Shown in pieces: positions 1-11,944 of a DNA stretch of 64,000 nucleotides. Position numbers and translations under genes: made by a program. Origin of the DNA: Lelliottia sp. JS-SCA-14 (lineage in GTDB: Bacteria; Pseudomonadota; Gammaproteobacteria; Enterobacterales; Enterobacteriaceae); contig NZ_CP141606.1 in NCBI RefSeq assembly GCF_035593345.1, forward strand, positions 1,736,001-1,800,000. Direction: 5' to 3'. Numbering within the stretch: the first letter of the stretch is position 1; each line of letters opens with the position of its first letter. The notes under the pieces were generated by a model. The model searched no databases. It was not told where the DNA came from and saw only the letters and a list, made by a program, of their open reading frames with translations.

Positions 1-1
1 C

Positions 2-607
<606 letters not shown>

Positions 608-614
608 TCTCCAT

Positions 615-640
615 CATCCCCTCGTTCGGGGGGATGTTTT
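615..640 (+). terminator. Rho-independent terminator after kdsB
   Basis: A 7-bp perfect stem, CATCCCC (615-621) with GGGGATG (630-636), is followed by TTTT. It lies 8 bases after the kdsB stop codon. Confidence 0.75.
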
Positions 641-750
641 ACCGCCACGTTTTATCTCATTTTTCTGGCTTCAAATTGATCTCATGAGGGTGACATCCGT
701 CGGCTACGCGCTCATTATGAAAGCAGTAGTTTTGATGGGGGTAATCTCAT

Positions 751-1644
751 ATGGAACAATTGCGTGCTGAGCTGAGCCACCTGCTGGGCGAAAAACTCAG
801 TCGGGTGGAGTGCGTGAGCGAGAAGGCGGACACTTCCCTGTGGTCGCTGTATGACAGTAACGGCAATCCCATGCCGTTAATGGCGAGAAGCTTTACCTCC
901 CCGGGCGTCGCCAGGCAGCTGGCGTGGAAAATGTCGATGCTGGCGCGTAGCGGGACAGTGCGGATGCCGACGGTGTACGGCGTCATGACCCACGAAGAGC
1001 ATCCCGGCCCGGATGTGCTGCTGATTGAGCGGCTGCGCGGTGTCCCGGTCGAAGCTCCCGCCAGAACGCCGGATCGCTGGGAACAGCTCAAAGATCAGAT
1101 CGTCGAAGGGTTGTTGTCATGGCATCGCCAGGACAGCCGTGGGCTGGTAGGCCCGGTAGACAGCACCCAGGAAAACCTCTGGCCGCTCTGGTATCGCCAG
1201 CGGGTGGAAGTGCTCTGGGGAACCCTCAATCAGTTCAACAATACCGGGCTGAGCATGCAGGATAAGCGTATTTTATTCCGCACCCGCGAATGCCTGCCGA
1301 CGATGTTCGAGGGTTTTAACGACAACTGTGTGTTAGTTCACGGCAATTTTACCCTGCGCAGCATGCTAAAAGATGCCCGTAGCGATCAGCTTCTGGCGAT
1401 GGTCGGGCCGGGCATTATGCTGTGGGCACCGCGCGAATATGAACTCTTCCGCTTAGGCGAAAGCGCGCTGGCTGAGAGTTTGATGTGGCACTATCTGCAG
1501 CGAGCGCCAGTATCGGAATCCTTCCTCTGGCGTCGCTGGCTGTATCTCTTGTGGGATGAAGTCGCGCAGCTGGTGAATACCGGGCGTTTTAACCGCGCGA
1601 ACTTTGATATGGCGACGAAATCACTCCTGCCCTGGCTCGCCTGA
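751..1644 (+). CDS. ycbJ: YcbJ, phosphotransferase-like protein
   Basis: This 297-residue protein matches YcbJ of enterobacteria, a conserved protein with an aminoglycoside-phosphotransferase or kinase-like fold and no established substrate. A stretch near residues 194-199 (VLVHGNF) resembles the HGD-type catalytic loop of that superfamily, but the Asp is Asn here, so activity is doubtful. The ATG at 751 is preceded by a G-rich ribosome site (GGGGG, 737-741). The 3' end overlaps the convergent elyC by 24 bp. The gene order kdsB-ycbJ-elyC matches E. coli. The function is unknown; identity rests on sequence and synteny. Confidence 0.9.
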   Translation: MEQLRAELSHLLGEKLSRVECVSEKADTSLWSLYDSNGNPMPLMARSFTSPGVARQLAWKMSMLARSGTVRMPTVYGVMTHEEHPGPDVLLIERLRGVPVEAPARTPDRWEQLKDQIVEGLLSWHRQDSRGLVGPVDSTQENLWPLWYRQRVEVLWGTLNQFNNTGLSMQDKRILFRTRECLPTMFEGFNDNCVLVHGNFTLRSMLKDARSDQLLAMVGPGIMLWAPREYELFRLGESALAESLMWHYLQRAPVSESFLWRRWLYLLWDEVAQLVNTGRFNRANFDMATKSLLPWLA

Positions 1645-2400
1645 CGAGCCTTTCAGCCACTGCCAGAGTCGCCCGAGGGATTCATACCCGACGCGATCGC
1701 TGTGCATCAGCCAGGTCGGAGACGGAATGATGCGCTCCCACGGGTTGAGCGGGGCGTCGATCGCCAGCTGATTCGCCGGGGCCGGGAGCGGGTGCAATCC
1801 GGCATGTTCAAAGAAAATCATCGCCCGCGGCAGATGCGAGGCGGAGGTTACCAGCAGGAAAGGCGCATCACCGATCGCCTGTTTCACGGCGGCGGCTTCT
1901 TCTTCCGTATCTTTCGGGCTGTCGAGGGTAATAATCGCCGAGCGCGGCACGCCAAGGGATTCCGCCACGCGCGCCCCGGCTTCTGCGGTACTGATCGGGT
2001 TGGTTTGAGCGGCGGCACCCGTGAAGATCATTTTCGATCCCGGATTGGCCAGCCACAGGCGAATCCCTTCGTTGAGCCGCGGCAAGCTGTTATTGATCAG
2101 GTTCGAACTGGGCGCCCATTTCTCGTCCCAGGTGTACCCGCCACCCAGCACCACGATGTACTCCACTTTCTGATTTCCCTGCCACGTCGGGTACTTATCT
2201 TCGATAGGGCGCAATAGCCCATCCGCCACCGGTTGCAGACTTAACAGCAGCAACGCCAGCCAACCCGTCGTAATGACGATTTTACCGCTTCGTTGAAAAC
2301 GGGTGAACCAGACTAACAGCAGCCCGAGCGCAATGAACATCAGCAGGAGAGGGAGGGGAAGCATCATCCCTCCAATGTATTTCTTTAGGGTAAAAAGCAT
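1621..2400 (-). CDS. elyC: Envelope biogenesis factor ElyC (DUF218)
   Basis: ElyC (YcbC) is an inner-membrane protein needed for normal peptidoglycan synthesis at low temperature and for undecaprenyl-phosphate carrier use. The 259 residues start with two hydrophobic segments, residues about 10-32 and 38-58. A periplasmic DUF218 domain follows, with VVLGGGYTWD near residue 85 and the conserved LVTSASHLPRA near residue 183. Length equals that of the E. coli protein. The gene converges on and overlaps ycbJ. It is divergent from cmoM across about 125 bp, where both promoters must lie. Confidence 0.93.
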   Translation of the reverse strand: MLFTLKKYIGGMMLPLPLLLMFIALGLLLVWFTRFQRSGKIVITTGWLALLLLSLQPVADGLLRPIEDKYPTWQGNQKVEYIVVLGGGYTWDEKWAPSSNLINNSLPRLNEGIRLWLANPGSKMIFTGAAAQTNPISTAEAGARVAESLGVPRSAIITLDSPKDTEEEAAAVKQAIGDAPFLLVTSASHLPRAMIFFEHAGLHPLPAPANQLAIDAPLNPWERIIPSPTWLMHSDRVGYESLGRLWQWLKGSSGEPGQE

Positions 2401-2524
2401 CCTTTTTGGTTCCTTTTTTAACCATACAGCAGGTGATTACACGCGATATTACACCAGAGAGGTTCATTCTCCGCGCGGGTGTGACAAAATAGCGGTTTTG
2501 CTGTTAGCGGATGGAACTCTCCCA

Positions 2525-3304
2525 ATGCGGGATCGCAATTTTGATGACATCGCGGAAAAGTTTTCGCGGAACATTTACGGCACCACCAAGGGGCAGTTGC
2601 GTCAGACGATCCTGTGGCAGGATCTCGACACCGTACTGGCCACCTTTGGTGACCGAAAGTTGCGGGTTCTGGACGCGGGCGGCGGTGAAGGTCAGACCGC
2701 CATTTTAATGGCGCAGCGCGGCCATCACGTCACGCTTTGCGATCTCTCTTCTGAAATGGTCGAACGTGCAAAACGCGCGGCAGAAGAGAAAGGTGTGAGC
2801 GACAACATGCATTTTATACATTGCGCCGCTCAGGACATTGCGCAGCATTTGGAAACTCAGGTTGATCTGATATTGTTTCATGCTGTGCTGGAGTGGGTCG
2901 CCGAGCCGCAGGAGATGCTAAAAATCCTGTGGTCTGTGCTGACGCCCGGCGGCGCATTGTCGCTGATGTTCTACAATGCTAACGGCCTGCTGATGCGTAA
3001 CGTCCTGGTGGGCAATTTCGGCTATGTACAGCAGGGCATGTATAAAAAGAAACGGCGCACGCTTTCGCCGGATTTCCCCCGCGATCCGCAGCAGGTCTAC
3101 GGCTGGCTGGAAGAGATGGGCTGGGAGATCACCGGGAAAACGGGCGTCAGGGTGTTTCATGATTATCTGCGCGATAAACAAAAACAGCATGACTGTCTTG
3201 ACGCGTTAACAGAAATAGAAACGCGGTATTGCCGTCAGGAACCCTTTATCAGTCTTGGGCGATACATTCACGTCATCGCGCGCAAGCCGCAGAAGCAAGG
3301 ATAA
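2525..3304 (+). CDS. cmoM: tRNA 5-carboxymethoxyuridine methyltransferase CmoM
   Basis: CmoM (SmtA) uses S-adenosylmethionine to methylate the carboxyl group of cmo5U at the wobble position of some tRNAs, giving mcmo5U. The class I methyltransferase motif VLDAGGGEGQTA lies near residue 48. The start is set at ATG 2525, where the protein begins MRDRNFDDIAEKFSRN as in E. coli, giving 259 residues. An in-frame upstream extension reaches into the elyC promoter side and is not conserved. mukF follows after 3 bp, so cmoM heads the cmoM-mukFEB operon as in E. coli. Confidence 0.93.
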   Translation: MRDRNFDDIAEKFSRNIYGTTKGQLRQTILWQDLDTVLATFGDRKLRVLDAGGGEGQTAILMAQRGHHVTLCDLSSEMVERAKRAAEEKGVSDNMHFIHCAAQDIAQHLETQVDLILFHAVLEWVAEPQEMLKILWSVLTPGGALSLMFYNANGLLMRNVLVGNFGYVQQGMYKKKRRTLSPDFPRDPQQVYGWLEEMGWEITGKTGVRVFHDYLRDKQKQHDCLDALTEIETRYCRQEPFISLGRYIHVIARKPQKQG

Positions 3305-3307
3305 TTT

Positions 3308-4630
3308 ATGAGTGAATTTTCCCAGACAGTCCCCGAACTGGTTGCCTGGGCCAGGAAAAACGATTTCTCCATCTCGCTGCCGGTCGACAGACTCTCATTC
3401 CTGCTGGCGGTTGCTACGCTGAACGGCGAACGTCTGGATGGAGAAATGAGCGAGGGTGAACTGGTGGACGCGTTCCGCCATGTCAGTGATGCGTTTGAGC
3501 AAACCAGCGAAACCATTAACGTGCGTGCCAACAACGCGATCAACGAGATGGTGCGTCAACGTCTGCTGAACCGCTTTACCAGCGAGCAGGCGGAAGGAAA
3601 CGCCATCTATCGTCTGACGCCTCTGGGCATCGGCATCACGGATTACTACATTCGCCAGCGCGAATTCTCCACGCTGCGTCTCTCAATGCAGCTGTCGATT
3701 GTGGCGGGCGAACTGAAACGCGCGGCCGATGCGGCGGACGAAAATGGGGATGAATTCCACTGGCATCGCAACGTCTACGCCCCGCTGAAATACTCGGTGG
3801 CCGAGATTTTCGACAGCATCGATCTGACCCAGCGTCTGATGGACGAACAGCAGCAGCAGGTGAAAGACGATATCGCGCAGCTGCTGAATAAAGACTGGCG
3901 CGCGGCGATCTCCAGCTGTGAACTTCTATTGTCAGAAACCTCTGGTACTTTGCGCGAGCTGCAGGACACGCTGGAAGCGGCGGGGGATAAACTCCAGGCG
4001 AACTTGCTGCGCATCCAGGATGCGACGCTGGCCCATGACGATCTGCATTTTGTCGACCGTCTGGTGTTTGATCTGCAAAGCAAGCTCGACCGCATTATCA
4101 GCTGGGGTCAACAGTCGATCGATCTCTGGATCGGCTATGACCGTCACGTGCATAAATTTATCCGAACAGCCATCGACATGGATAAGAACCGCGTGTTCGC
4201 CCAGCGTCTGCGCCAGTCGGTACAGAGTTATTTCGATGCGCCGTGGGCGCTGACCCACGCCAACGCCGATCGTCTGCTGGATATGCGCGACGAAGAGATG
4301 GCGCTGCGCGACGAAGAGGTTACCGGTGAACTGCCTCCGGATCTGGAGTTTGAAGAATTCAACGAAATTCGCGAGCAACTTGCGGCAATGATCGAAGAAC
4401 AGCTCGCCGTCTATAAAACCAGACAAGTGCCGCTGGATCTTGGTCTCGTGGTGCGCGACTATCTGGTGCAATACCCGCGTGCGCGCCATTTTGATATCGC
4501 CCGCATTGTCGTCGACCAGGCCGTGCGCCTGGGCGTCGCGCAAGCAGATTTCACCGGACTGCCACCGAAGTGGCAGCCGATTAACGATTACGGAGCCAAG
4601 GTACAGGCGCATGTCATTGACAAATATTGA
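3308..4630 (+). CDS. mukF: Chromosome partition protein MukF (kleisin)
   Basis: MukF is the kleisin subunit of the MukBEF condensin. It bridges MukB heads and recruits MukE. The 440 residues equal the E. coli length. The N-terminal winged-helix dimerisation region is followed by long helical segments, including a Q-rich stretch [10 protein letters not shown] near residue 178. The C-terminal winged helix contacts the MukB head. An AAGGA ribosome site precedes ATG 3308. The stop overlaps mukE by 20 bp, which points to translational coupling that helps fix subunit ratios. Confidence 0.97.
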   Translation: MSEFSQTVPELVAWARKNDFSISLPVDRLSFLLAVATLNGERLDGEMSEGELVDAFRHVSDAFEQTSETINVRANNAINEMVRQRLLNRFTSEQAEGNAIYRLTPLGIGITDYYIRQREFSTLRLSMQLSIVAGELKRAADAADENGDEFHWHRNVYAPLKYSVAEIFDSIDLTQRLMDEQQQQVKDDIAQLLNKDWRAAISSCELLLSETSGTLRELQDTLEAAGDKLQANLLRIQDATLAHDDLHFVDRLVFDLQSKLDRIISWGQQSIDLWIGYDRHVHKFIRTAIDMDKNRVFAQRLRQSVQSYFDAPWALTHANADRLLDMRDEEMALRDEEVTGELPPDLEFEEFNEIREQLAAMIEEQLAVYKTRQVPLDLGLVVRDYLVQYPRARHFDIARIVVDQAVRLGVAQADFTGLPPKWQPINDYGAKVQAHVIDKY

Positions 4631-5315
4631 ACAAGTGATGCCAGTAAAACTGGCCCAGGCGCTGGCAAATCCGTTATTTCCGGCGCTGGACAGCCAGCTG
4701 CGTGCCGGTCGTCACATTGGTCTTGACGAGCTGGATAATCACGCATTTCTGATGGACTTCCAGGAGTATCTGGAAGAGTTTTACGCCCGCTATAACGTCG
4801 AGCTGATCCGCGCGCCGGAAGGTTTTTTCTACCTCCGCCCGCGTTCTACGACGCTTATCCCGCGCTCGGTGCTGTCCGAGCTGGACATGATGGTCGGCAA
4901 GATCCTGTGCTATCTCTACCTGAGCCCGGAACGTCTGGCGAACGAAGGGATCTTCACCCAGCAGGAGCTGTATGAAGAGCTGCTGAGCCTGGCGGACGAG
5001 AGCAAACTGCTCAAGCTGGTCAACAACCGCTCTACCGGCTCTGACCTTGACCGTCAGAAGTTACAGGAAAAGGTGCGCTCTTCCCTGAACCGTCTGCGCC
5101 GTCTGGGGATGGTCTGGTTTATGGGCCACGACAGCAGCAAATTCCGCATTACCGAATCCGTGTTCCGCTTTGGCGCTGACGTGCGCACTGGCGACGACCC
5201 GCGTGAAGCGCAGCTGCGCATGATCCGCGACGGTGAAGCCATGCCATTAGAAAACAATTTACAGCTCAATGATGAGATTGAAGAGAGTCAGCCGGATAGC
5301 GGGGAGGAAGAATAA
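4611..5315 (+). CDS. mukE: Chromosome partition protein MukE
   Basis: MukE binds MukF and regulates the MukB ATPase in the condensin that compacts and segregates the chromosome. Starting at ATG 4611 gives 234 residues beginning [20 protein letters not shown], the same length as E. coli MukE. A longer in-frame extension would run deep into mukF and is rejected. The tail is acidic ([11 protein letters not shown]). The start lies inside mukF, and the stop shares one base with the mukB start (TAATG), so the three muk genes are translationally coupled. Confidence 0.97.
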   Translation: MSLTNIEQVMPVKLAQALANPLFPALDSQLRAGRHIGLDELDNHAFLMDFQEYLEEFYARYNVELIRAPEGFFYLRPRSTTLIPRSVLSELDMMVGKILCYLYLSPERLANEGIFTQQELYEELLSLADESKLLKLVNNRSTGSDLDRQKLQEKVRSSLNRLRRLGMVWFMGHDSSKFRITESVFRFGADVRTGDDPREAQLRMIRDGEAMPLENNLQLNDEIEESQPDSGEEE

Positions 5316-8300
5316 TGATTGAACGCGGTAAATTTCGTTCGCTAACGCTGGTTAACTGGAACGGTTTCTTCGCCCGAACCTTCGATCTGGATGAGCTGGT
5401 CACGACGCTCTCCGGCGGTAACGGGGCGGGTAAGTCCACCACCATGGCGGCCTTCGTCACGGCGTTGATCCCCGATCTGACGCTGCTGCACTTCCGAAAC
5501 ACCACCGAAGCGGGCGCGACAAGCGGTTCCCGCGATAAAGGTCTGCACGGTAAGCTGAAAGCGGGCGTCTGTTATTCGGTGCTGGATGTCATTAACTCCC
5601 GCCATCAGCGCGTGGTGGTCGGTGTGCGTCTGCAGCAAATTGCGGGTCGCGACCGTAAAGTCGACATCAAACCCTTCGCCATTCAGGGGCTGCCGACCTC
5701 GGTTCAACCGACCTCTTTGCTGACGGAAACCCTGAACGATCGTCAGGCGCGCGTGTTGCCGCTCAACGAACTGAAGGACAAACTCGAAGCAATCGAAGGC
5801 GTCCAGTTCAAGCAGTTCAACTCGATTACCGATTACCACTCGCTGATGTTCGATCTGGGCGTTGTCGCGCGTCGTCTGCGCACCGCATCGGACCGTAGCA
5901 AATACTATCGCCTGATTGAAGCCTCCCTGTACGGCGGGATCTCCAGCGCCATTACCCGCTCCCTGCGCGACTACCTGTTGCCAGAAAACAGCGGCGTGCG
6001 TAAAGCCTTCCAGGACATGGAAGCGGCGCTGCGCGAAAACCGCATGACGCTCGAAGCGATTCGCGTCACTCAGTCTGACCGCGACCTGTTCAAACATCTG
6101 ATCAGCGAAGCGACTAACTACGTGGCGGCGGACTATATGCGCCACGCCAACGAGCGTCGCATTCATCTGGATAAAGCGCTGGAGTATCGCCGCGAGCTGT
6201 TCACCTCGCGTAAACAGCTGGTGGCCGAGCAGTATAAACACGTTGAGATGGCCCGCGAGCTGGGCGAACACAACGGCGCGGAAGGGGATCTCGAAGCCGA
6301 TTATCAGGCCGCCAGCGATCACCTGAATCTGGTGCAAACGGCCCTGCGTCAGCAGGAGAAAATCGAGCGCTACGAAGCCGATCTCGATGAGCTGCAGATC
6401 CGCCTCGAAGAACAAAATGAAGTGGTGGCCGAAGCCGCCGACATGCAGGAAGAGAAAGAGGCGCGCGCTGAAGCCGCTGAGCTGGAAGTGGATGAGCTGA
6501 AAAATCAGCTGGCCGACTACCAGCAGGCGCTCGATGTTCAGCAGACCCGCGCCATTCAGTACACTCAGGCGTTACAGGCGCTGCAACGCGCGAAAGAGCT
6601 GTGCCATCTTCCGGATTTAACGCCGGACAGTGCCGACGAGTGGCTGGAAACCTTCCAGGCAAAAGAACAGGAAGCGACGGAGAAATTACTCTCCCTCGAT
6701 CAGAAAATGAGCGTGGCGCAAGCGGCGCACAGTCAGTTTGAGCAGGCGTACCAGCTGGTCGCGGCGATCAACGGCCCGCTGGCGCGTAGTGATGCCTGGG
6801 GAGTGGCGCGTGAATTGCTGCGCGACGGTGTCAACCAGCGCCATCTGGCGGAGCAGGTGCAGCCGCTGCGCATGCGTCTGAACGAGCTGGAACAGCGTCT
6901 GCGTGAACAGCAGGAGGCCGAACGCCTGCTGGCTGAATTCTGCAAGCGTCAGGGTAAGCATGTCGATATCGACGACCTGGAAACTTTGCATCAGGAGCTG
7001 GAAGCGCGCATCGCGTCTCTGTCCGACAGCGTCTCCAGCGCCAGCGAGCAGCGCATGGTGCTGCGCCAGGAGCTGGAACAGCTTCAGTCGCGTACTCAGA
7101 CTCTGCTGCAACGTGCTCCTGTCTGGCTGGCCGCGCAGAGCAGCCTGAATCAGCTGAGCGAGCAGTGCGGCGAAGAGTTCGAATCCAGCTCTGAAGTGAC
7201 CGAATATCTGCAACAGTTGCTGGAGCGCGAGCGTGAAGCCATTGTTGAGCGTGATGAAGTCGGCGCGCGTAAAAACGCTGTCGATGAAGAAATTGAACGC
7301 TTAAGTCAGCCAGGCGGCGCGGAAGATGCCCGTCTGAATGCGCTGGCAGAACGTTTTGGCGGCGTGCTGCTGTCCGAAATCTACGACGACGTCAGCCTTG
7401 AAGATGCGCCGTATTACTCCGCGCTGTATGGCCCGTCCCGTCATGCGATCGTCGTTCCGGATTTGTCGCTGATTGCCGATCAGCTGGAAGGGCTGGAAGA
7501 GTGTCCGGAAGATCTCTATCTGATCGAAGGAGATCCGCAGTCCTTCGATGACAGCGTGTTCAACGTCGATGAGCTGGAAAAAGCGGTGGTGGTGAAAGTC
7601 GCCGACCGCCAGTGGCGTTATTCTCGCTTCCCGACGCTGCCGATCTTTGGCCGCGCCGCGCGTGAAAACCGTATCGAAAGCCTGCACGCGGAACGTCAAA
7701 CCCTGTCTGAACGCTTCGCGACGCTGTCGTTTGACGTGCAGAAAACCCAGCGTTTACACCAGGCATTCAGCCGCTTTATCGGCAGTCACGTGGCCGTGGC
7801 CTTTGAGGCCGATCCTGAAGCTGAAATCCGTAAACTCAACACCCGCCGTGGCGAACTGGAACGTGCCCTGAGCAATCATGAAAATGATAATCAGCAGAGC
7901 CGCGTACAGTTTGAACAGGCGAAAGAGGGCGTCGCTGCCCTGAACCGTATCCTGCCGCGTCTGAATCTGCTGGGTGACGAAACCCTGGCCGATCGCGTGG
8001 ATGAAATTCAGGAACGTCTGGATGAAGCCCAGGAAGCCGCGCGCTTTGTGCAGCAGCACGGCAACCAGCTCGCGAAGCTGGAGCCGGTGCTGTCGGTTCT
8101 GCAAAGCGACCCGGAACAGTACGAACAGCTGAAAGAAGATTACGCCTACTCCCAGCAGATGCAGCGTGATGCGCGCCAGCAGGCGTTTGCCCTGACCGAA
8201 GTGGTGCAGCGTCGTGCGCACTTCGGTTACAGCGACTCGGCAGAAATGCTGAGCGGCAACAGCGATTTGAACGAAAAACTGCGCCAGCGTCTGGAGCAAG

Positions 8301-9763
8301 CGGAAGCGGAGCGCAGCCGCAGCCGCGATGCCCTGCGCAGCCACGCCGCGCAGCTCGGCCAGTACAATCAGGTTCTGGCGTCGCTGAAAAGCTCCTTCGA
8401 TACCAAGAAAGAGCTGCTCACCGACCTGCATAAAGAGCTGCAGGATATCGGCGTTCGCGCGGACAGCGGGGCGGAAGAGCGCGCGCGCATTCGTCGCGAC
8501 GAACTGCACAGCCAGCTGAGTAACAACCGTACCCGTCGTCATCAGCTGGAAAAAGCCCTGACCCTGTGCGAAGCGGAGATGGATAACCTGACCCGTCGCC
8601 TGCGCAAGCTGGAACGCGATTATCACGAAATGCGCGAGCAAGTCGTGACCGCCAAAGCGGGCTGGTGTGCGGTCATGCGTCTGGTAAAAGACAGCGGCGT
8701 TGAACGTCGACTACACCGTCGCGAGCTGGCTTATCTCTCGGGTGATGAGCTGCGTTCGATGTCGGATAAGGCGCTGGGTGCGCTGCGCCCGGCAGTGGCA
8801 GACAACGAACATCTGCGCGATGTGCTGCGTATGTCTGAAGATCCGAAACGTCCTGAGCGTAAAATTCAGTTCTTCGTGGCGGTTTATCAGCACCTGCGTG
8901 AACGTATTCGTCAGGATATCATTCGTACGGACGATCCGGTCGAAGCCATCGAACAGATGGAAATCGAGCTGGGCCGTCTGACGGAAGAGCTGACCTCTCG
9001 CGAGCAGAAGCTGGCGATCAGCTCCCGCAGCGTGGCGAACATTATTCGCAAAACCATCCAGCGCGAGCAGAACCGTATTCGTATGCTCAACCAGGGCCTG
9101 CAGAGCGTGTCGTTCGGCCAGGTGAACAGCGTGCGTCTGAACGTCAACGTTCGTGAAGCGCATGCCACTCTGCTGGATGTGCTCTCGGAGCAGCACGAGC
9201 AGCATCAGGATCTGTTTAACAGCAACCGCCTGACCTTCTCGGAAGCGCTGGCGAAGCTCTATCAGCGTCTTAATCCGCAGATCGATATGGGCCAGCGCAC
9301 GCCGCAAACCATCGGTGAAGAGCTGCTGGATTACCGTAACTATCTGGAAATGGAAGTTGAGGTTAACCGTGGTTCCGACGGCTGGCTGCGCGCAGAGTCT
9401 GGCGCGCTCTCTACCGGGGAGGCGATCGGTACCGGGATGTCGATTCTGGTGATGGTCGTGCAGAGCTGGGAAGATGAAGCGCGACGCCTGCGCGGCAAGG
9501 ATATCTCGCCGTGCCGTCTGCTGTTCCTCGATGAGGCTGCCCGACTCGATGCCCGTTCCATCGCCACGCTGTTTGAACTGTGTGACCGTCTGGATATGCA
9601 GCTGATTATCGCAGCACCTGAAAACATCAGTCCGGAAAAAGGCACGACCTACAAACTGGTGCGTAAGGTGTTCAATAATACCGAGCACGTACACGTCGTG
9701 GGCCTGCGCGGTTTTGCACCGCAGCCGCCGGAGTCGTTACCGGGTACGGCAGACGCGTCGTAA
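5315..9763 (+). CDS. mukB: Chromosome partition protein MukB (SMC-like ATPase)
   Basis: MukB is the SMC-like subunit of the MukBEF condensin; it dimerises through a central hinge and entraps DNA in an ATP-dependent way. The 1482 residues have the expected plan. An N-terminal head has Walker A GGNGAGKS at 34-41. Two long coiled-coil arms, rich in E, Q, R and L, flank a hinge near residues 650-780. The C-terminal head carries the [10 protein letters not shown] signature and the Walker B-like [11 protein letters not shown] near residue 1400. Length is close to E. coli (1486). It is last in the operon and is followed by a strong terminator. MatP, encoded at 40 kb, excludes MukBEF from the Ter region in E. 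coli. Confidence 0.98.
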   Translation: MIERGKFRSLTLVNWNGFFARTFDLDELVTTLSGGNGAGKSTTMAAFVTALIPDLTLLHFRNTTEAGATSGSRDKGLHGKLKAGVCYSVLDVINSRHQRVVVGVRLQQIAGRDRKVDIKPFAIQGLPTSVQPTSLLTETLNDRQARVLPLNELKDKLEAIEGVQFKQFNSITDYHSLMFDLGVVARRLRTASDRSKYYRLIEASLYGGISSAITRSLRDYLLPENSGVRKAFQDMEAALRENRMTLEAIRVTQSDRDLFKHLISEATNYVAADYMRHANERRIHLDKALEYRRELFTSRKQLVAEQYKHVEMARELGEHNGAEGDLEADYQAASDHLNLVQTALRQQEKIERYEADLDELQIRLEEQNEVVAEAADMQEEKEARAEAAELEVDELKNQLADYQQALDVQQTRAIQYTQALQALQRAKELCHLPDLTPDSADEWLETFQAKEQEATEKLLSLDQKMSVAQAAHSQFEQAYQLVAAINGPLARSDAWGVARELLRDGVNQRHLAEQVQPLRMRLNELEQRLREQQEAERLLAEFCKRQGKHVDIDDLETLHQELEARIASLSDSVSSASEQRMVLRQELEQLQSRTQTLLQRAPVWLAAQSSLNQLSEQCGEEFESSSEVTEYLQQLLEREREAIVERDEVGARKNAVDEEIERLSQPGGAEDARLNALAERFGGVLLSEIYDDVSLEDAPYYSALYGPSRHAIVVPDLSLIADQLEGLEECPEDLYLIEGDPQSFDDSVFNVDELEKAVVVKVADRQWRYSRFPTLPIFGRAARENRIESLHAERQTLSERFATLSFDVQKTQRLHQAFSRFIGSHVAVAFEADPEAEIRKLNTRRGELERALSNHENDNQQSRVQFEQAKEGVAALNRILPRLNLLGDETLADRVDEIQERLDEAQEAARFVQQHGNQLAKLEPVLSVLQSDPEQYEQLKEDYAYSQQMQRDARQQAFALTEVVQRRAHFGYSDSAEMLSGNSDLNEKLRQRLEQAEAERSRSRDALRSHAAQLGQYNQVLASLKSSFDTKKELLTDLHKELQDIGVRADSGAEERARIRRDELHSQLSNNRTRRHQLEKALTLCEAEMDNLTRRLRKLERDYHEMREQVVTAKAGWCAVMRLVKDSGVERRLHRRELAYLSGDELRSMSDKALGALRPAVADNEHLRDVLRMSEDPKRPERKIQFFVAVYQHLRERIRQDIIRTDDPVEAIEQMEIELGRLTEELTSREQKLAISSRSVANIIRKTIQREQNRIRMLNQGLQSVSFGQVNSVRLNVNVREAHATLLDVLSEQHEQHQDLFNSNRLTFSEALAKLYQRLNPQIDMGQRTPQTIGEELLDYRNYLEMEVEVNRGSDGWLRAESGALSTGEAIGTGMSILVMVVQSWEDEARRLRGKDISPCRLLFLDEAARLDARSIATLFELCDRLDMQLIIAAPENISPEKGTTYKLVRKVFNNTEHVHVVGLRGFAPQPPESLPGTADAS

Positions 9764-9780
9764 CGCGTTTTTGATGAAAA

Positions 9781-9807
9781 GGGCGGCACAAGGGTGCTGC
9801 CCTTTTT
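9781..9807 (+). terminator. Rho-independent terminator after mukB
   Basis: A 9-bp stem with one G-U pair, GGGCGGCAC with GTGCTGCCC, is followed by five T. It closes the cmoM-mukFEB operon. Confidence 0.85.
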
Positions 9808-9945
9808 ATTTGCTTAACTTGCGCTTCACGCTGCGTTATCTTTAAACTTCTTTACATAAGGTAAGGCAGTAGCGTCTGTGCCTTTCTATAATGAAGAAAA
9901 GCCCCGGTGTTGTGGGCAGGTCGTAAAGCAAACAGGGGGCAAGGG

Positions 9946-11769
9946 ATGTTGCTAAAGAAAATTCATGGTCGTCAGCTGTCCGCACTCAGTGTGTGCCTGA
10001 CGTTAATATTCGCTCCACTGTTTAATGCCAGGGCCGATGAGCCTGAAGTGGTTCCCGTCGACAGTTCTGCAACGATGGGCGCACAGCCGACTTCGCTGCT
10101 ACAGCCGCTGGAGCAATCCAGTGCGACCGCCATTATGGCGGGCATCAAACAGCTGCCGGCCGATGTGGACACACAAGCGCTGCGCCAGCAGCTGCAAACC
10201 GGACTGCCTGCGGGATATACGCCCGCTTATCTTAATCAGCTCACCTTAATCTATGCCGCGCGCGACATGAAGCCGATGTGGGAAGACCGCGATGCCGTCC
10301 GTGCCTTCCAGCAACAGCTGGCGGAAGTGGCCATCGCCGGTTTTCAGCCGCAGTTCACCGCCTGGGTGGAGCTTCTGACCGACCCGACCGTGACGGGCAT
10401 GGCGCGTGATGTTGTCCTGTCCGACGCGATGATGGGCTATTTGCAGTTCGTGGCGGGAATTCCGGTCAACGGCAACCGCTGGCTGTACAGTGAAAAGCCT
10501 TACAAACTGGCGACACCTGCGCTTTCGGTGATTAACCAGTGGCAGGTGGCGCTGGACAAAGGGACGCTGCCGCGCTTTATCGCGAGCCTGGCTCCGGCGC
10601 ATCCGCAATATGCCACGATGCACCAGTCGTTATTGCAGCTGGTGGCCGATACTCGTCCGTGGCCTCAGCTCAAAAGCACTGCCTCACTGCGCCCTGGCCA
10701 GTGGAGTAGCGATGTTCCGGCGCTGCGCGAAATCCTGCGTCGTACCGGTGAGTCTGATGCAGGGGCGAAAATTGCGCTGCCGGGCGATGATCCCCAGAGC
10801 GTGGTGGTCAGTCCATCTGCGCCTGTTGTGAAGAAAAAATCTGCTGTGCCAGCCGATAAACCTGCGGCCTACGACCGTGAACTGGTTGCCGCCGTGAAGG
10901 CGTTTCAGGCTGCGCAGGGACTGGGTGCCGACGGAGTGATTGGGCAGTCTACGCGCGACTGGCTGAATGTCTCTCCGGCTCAGCGCGCAGGCGTGCTGGC
11001 GTTGAATATTCAGCGCTTACGTTTGCTTCCGGGCACCTTATCCACCGGTATTATGGTTAACATCCCGGCCTACTCGCTGGTCTATTACCAGAACGGCAGC
11101 GAAGTGCTGGCCTCCCGCGTGATTGTGGGCCGTCCGGATCGCAAAACGCCGATGATGAGCAGCGCGCTGAACAACGTGGTGGTCAACCCGCCGTGGAACG
11201 TGCCGCCGACTCTCGCGCGAAAAGACATCCTGCCGAAAGTGTGGAATGACCCGGGTTATCTCGAACGTCACGGCTACACGATGATGCGCGGCTGGAACAG
11301 CAACCAGCCGATTGATCCGTATCAGGTCGACTGGTCAACGATTACGGCATCGAACCTGCCATTCCGCTTCCAGCAGGCGCCGGGCGAGCGTAACTCGCTG
11401 GGCCGGTACAAGTTCAATATGCCAAGTTCGGATGCGATCTATCTGCACGATACGCCGAACCATAACCTGTTCCAGAAAGATACGCGCGCCCTGAGTTCCG
11501 GCTGCGTTCGTGTCAATAAAGCGTCTGAACTGGCTAATATGCTGCTGGGGGATGCGGGCTGGAACGACACGCGGATTTCCGATGCGCTGAAAGAAGGGAA
11601 CACGCGCTACGTGAATATTCGGCAAAATATTCCGGTCAATCTTTACTACCTGACGGCGTTTGTCGGCGCCGATGGGCGGACCCAATATCGTACAGATATT
11701 TACAATTATGATCTCACCGCGCGATCCGGCGCACAAATTTTGCCAAAAGCTGAACAATTAATCAGGTAA
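9946..11769 (+). CDS. ldtD: L,D-transpeptidase LdtD
   Basis: LdtD (YcbB) forms 3-3 (mDap-mDap) cross-links in peptidoglycan. This allows growth when penicillin-binding proteins are inhibited and supports the wall under envelope stress. The start is placed at ATG 9946, after AAGGG, because the protein then begins [14 protein letters not shown] like E. coli; it has 607 residues. A signal sequence spans about residues 1-27. A peptidoglycan-binding domain lies near residues 305-345 ([22 protein letters not shown]). A C-terminal YkuD domain has HDTPNH and the catalytic Cys520 in SSGCVRVN. mepK lies just downstream. Confidence 0.96.
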   Translation: MLLKKIHGRQLSALSVCLTLIFAPLFNARADEPEVVPVDSSATMGAQPTSLLQPLEQSSATAIMAGIKQLPADVDTQALRQQLQTGLPAGYTPAYLNQLTLIYAARDMKPMWEDRDAVRAFQQQLAEVAIAGFQPQFTAWVELLTDPTVTGMARDVVLSDAMMGYLQFVAGIPVNGNRWLYSEKPYKLATPALSVINQWQVALDKGTLPRFIASLAPAHPQYATMHQSLLQLVADTRPWPQLKSTASLRPGQWSSDVPALREILRRTGESDAGAKIALPGDDPQSVVVSPSAPVVKKKSAVPADKPAAYDRELVAAVKAFQAAQGLGADGVIGQSTRDWLNVSPAQRAGVLALNIQRLRLLPGTLSTGIMVNIPAYSLVYYQNGSEVLASRVIVGRPDRKTPMMSSALNNVVVNPPWNVPPTLARKDILPKVWNDPGYLERHGYTMMRGWNSNQPIDPYQVDWSTITASNLPFRFQQAPGERNSLGRYKFNMPSSDAIYLHDTPNHNLFQKDTRALSSGCVRVNKASELANMLLGDAGWNDTRISDALKEGNTRYVNIRQNIPVNLYYLTAFVGADGRTQYRTDIYNYDLTARSGAQILPKAEQLIR

Positions 11770-11944
11770 ATGAAGTAGTTCGGGAAAATTGATTGTCGTA
11801 AGTTATGGTAGAGAAGGGGCAATATCGCTGTAAGCCCCGTCTTTACTGGGGTTGGGCACCTTGACGCCAACAGTTCTGGCAGTTATGGTGCCCTTCGTGC
11901 GCTAAGCATATTTACGATAACATTGACCTGTAGACCTGATTATC

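Noticed and set aside
2303..2524. N-terminal extension of cmoM
   Set aside because: The extension covers the divergent promoter region and the elyC start; the conserved protein starts at 2525.
4440..4610. N-terminal extension of mukE into mukF
   Set aside because: The extended part is out-of-frame mukF coding sequence; MukE homology begins at 4611.
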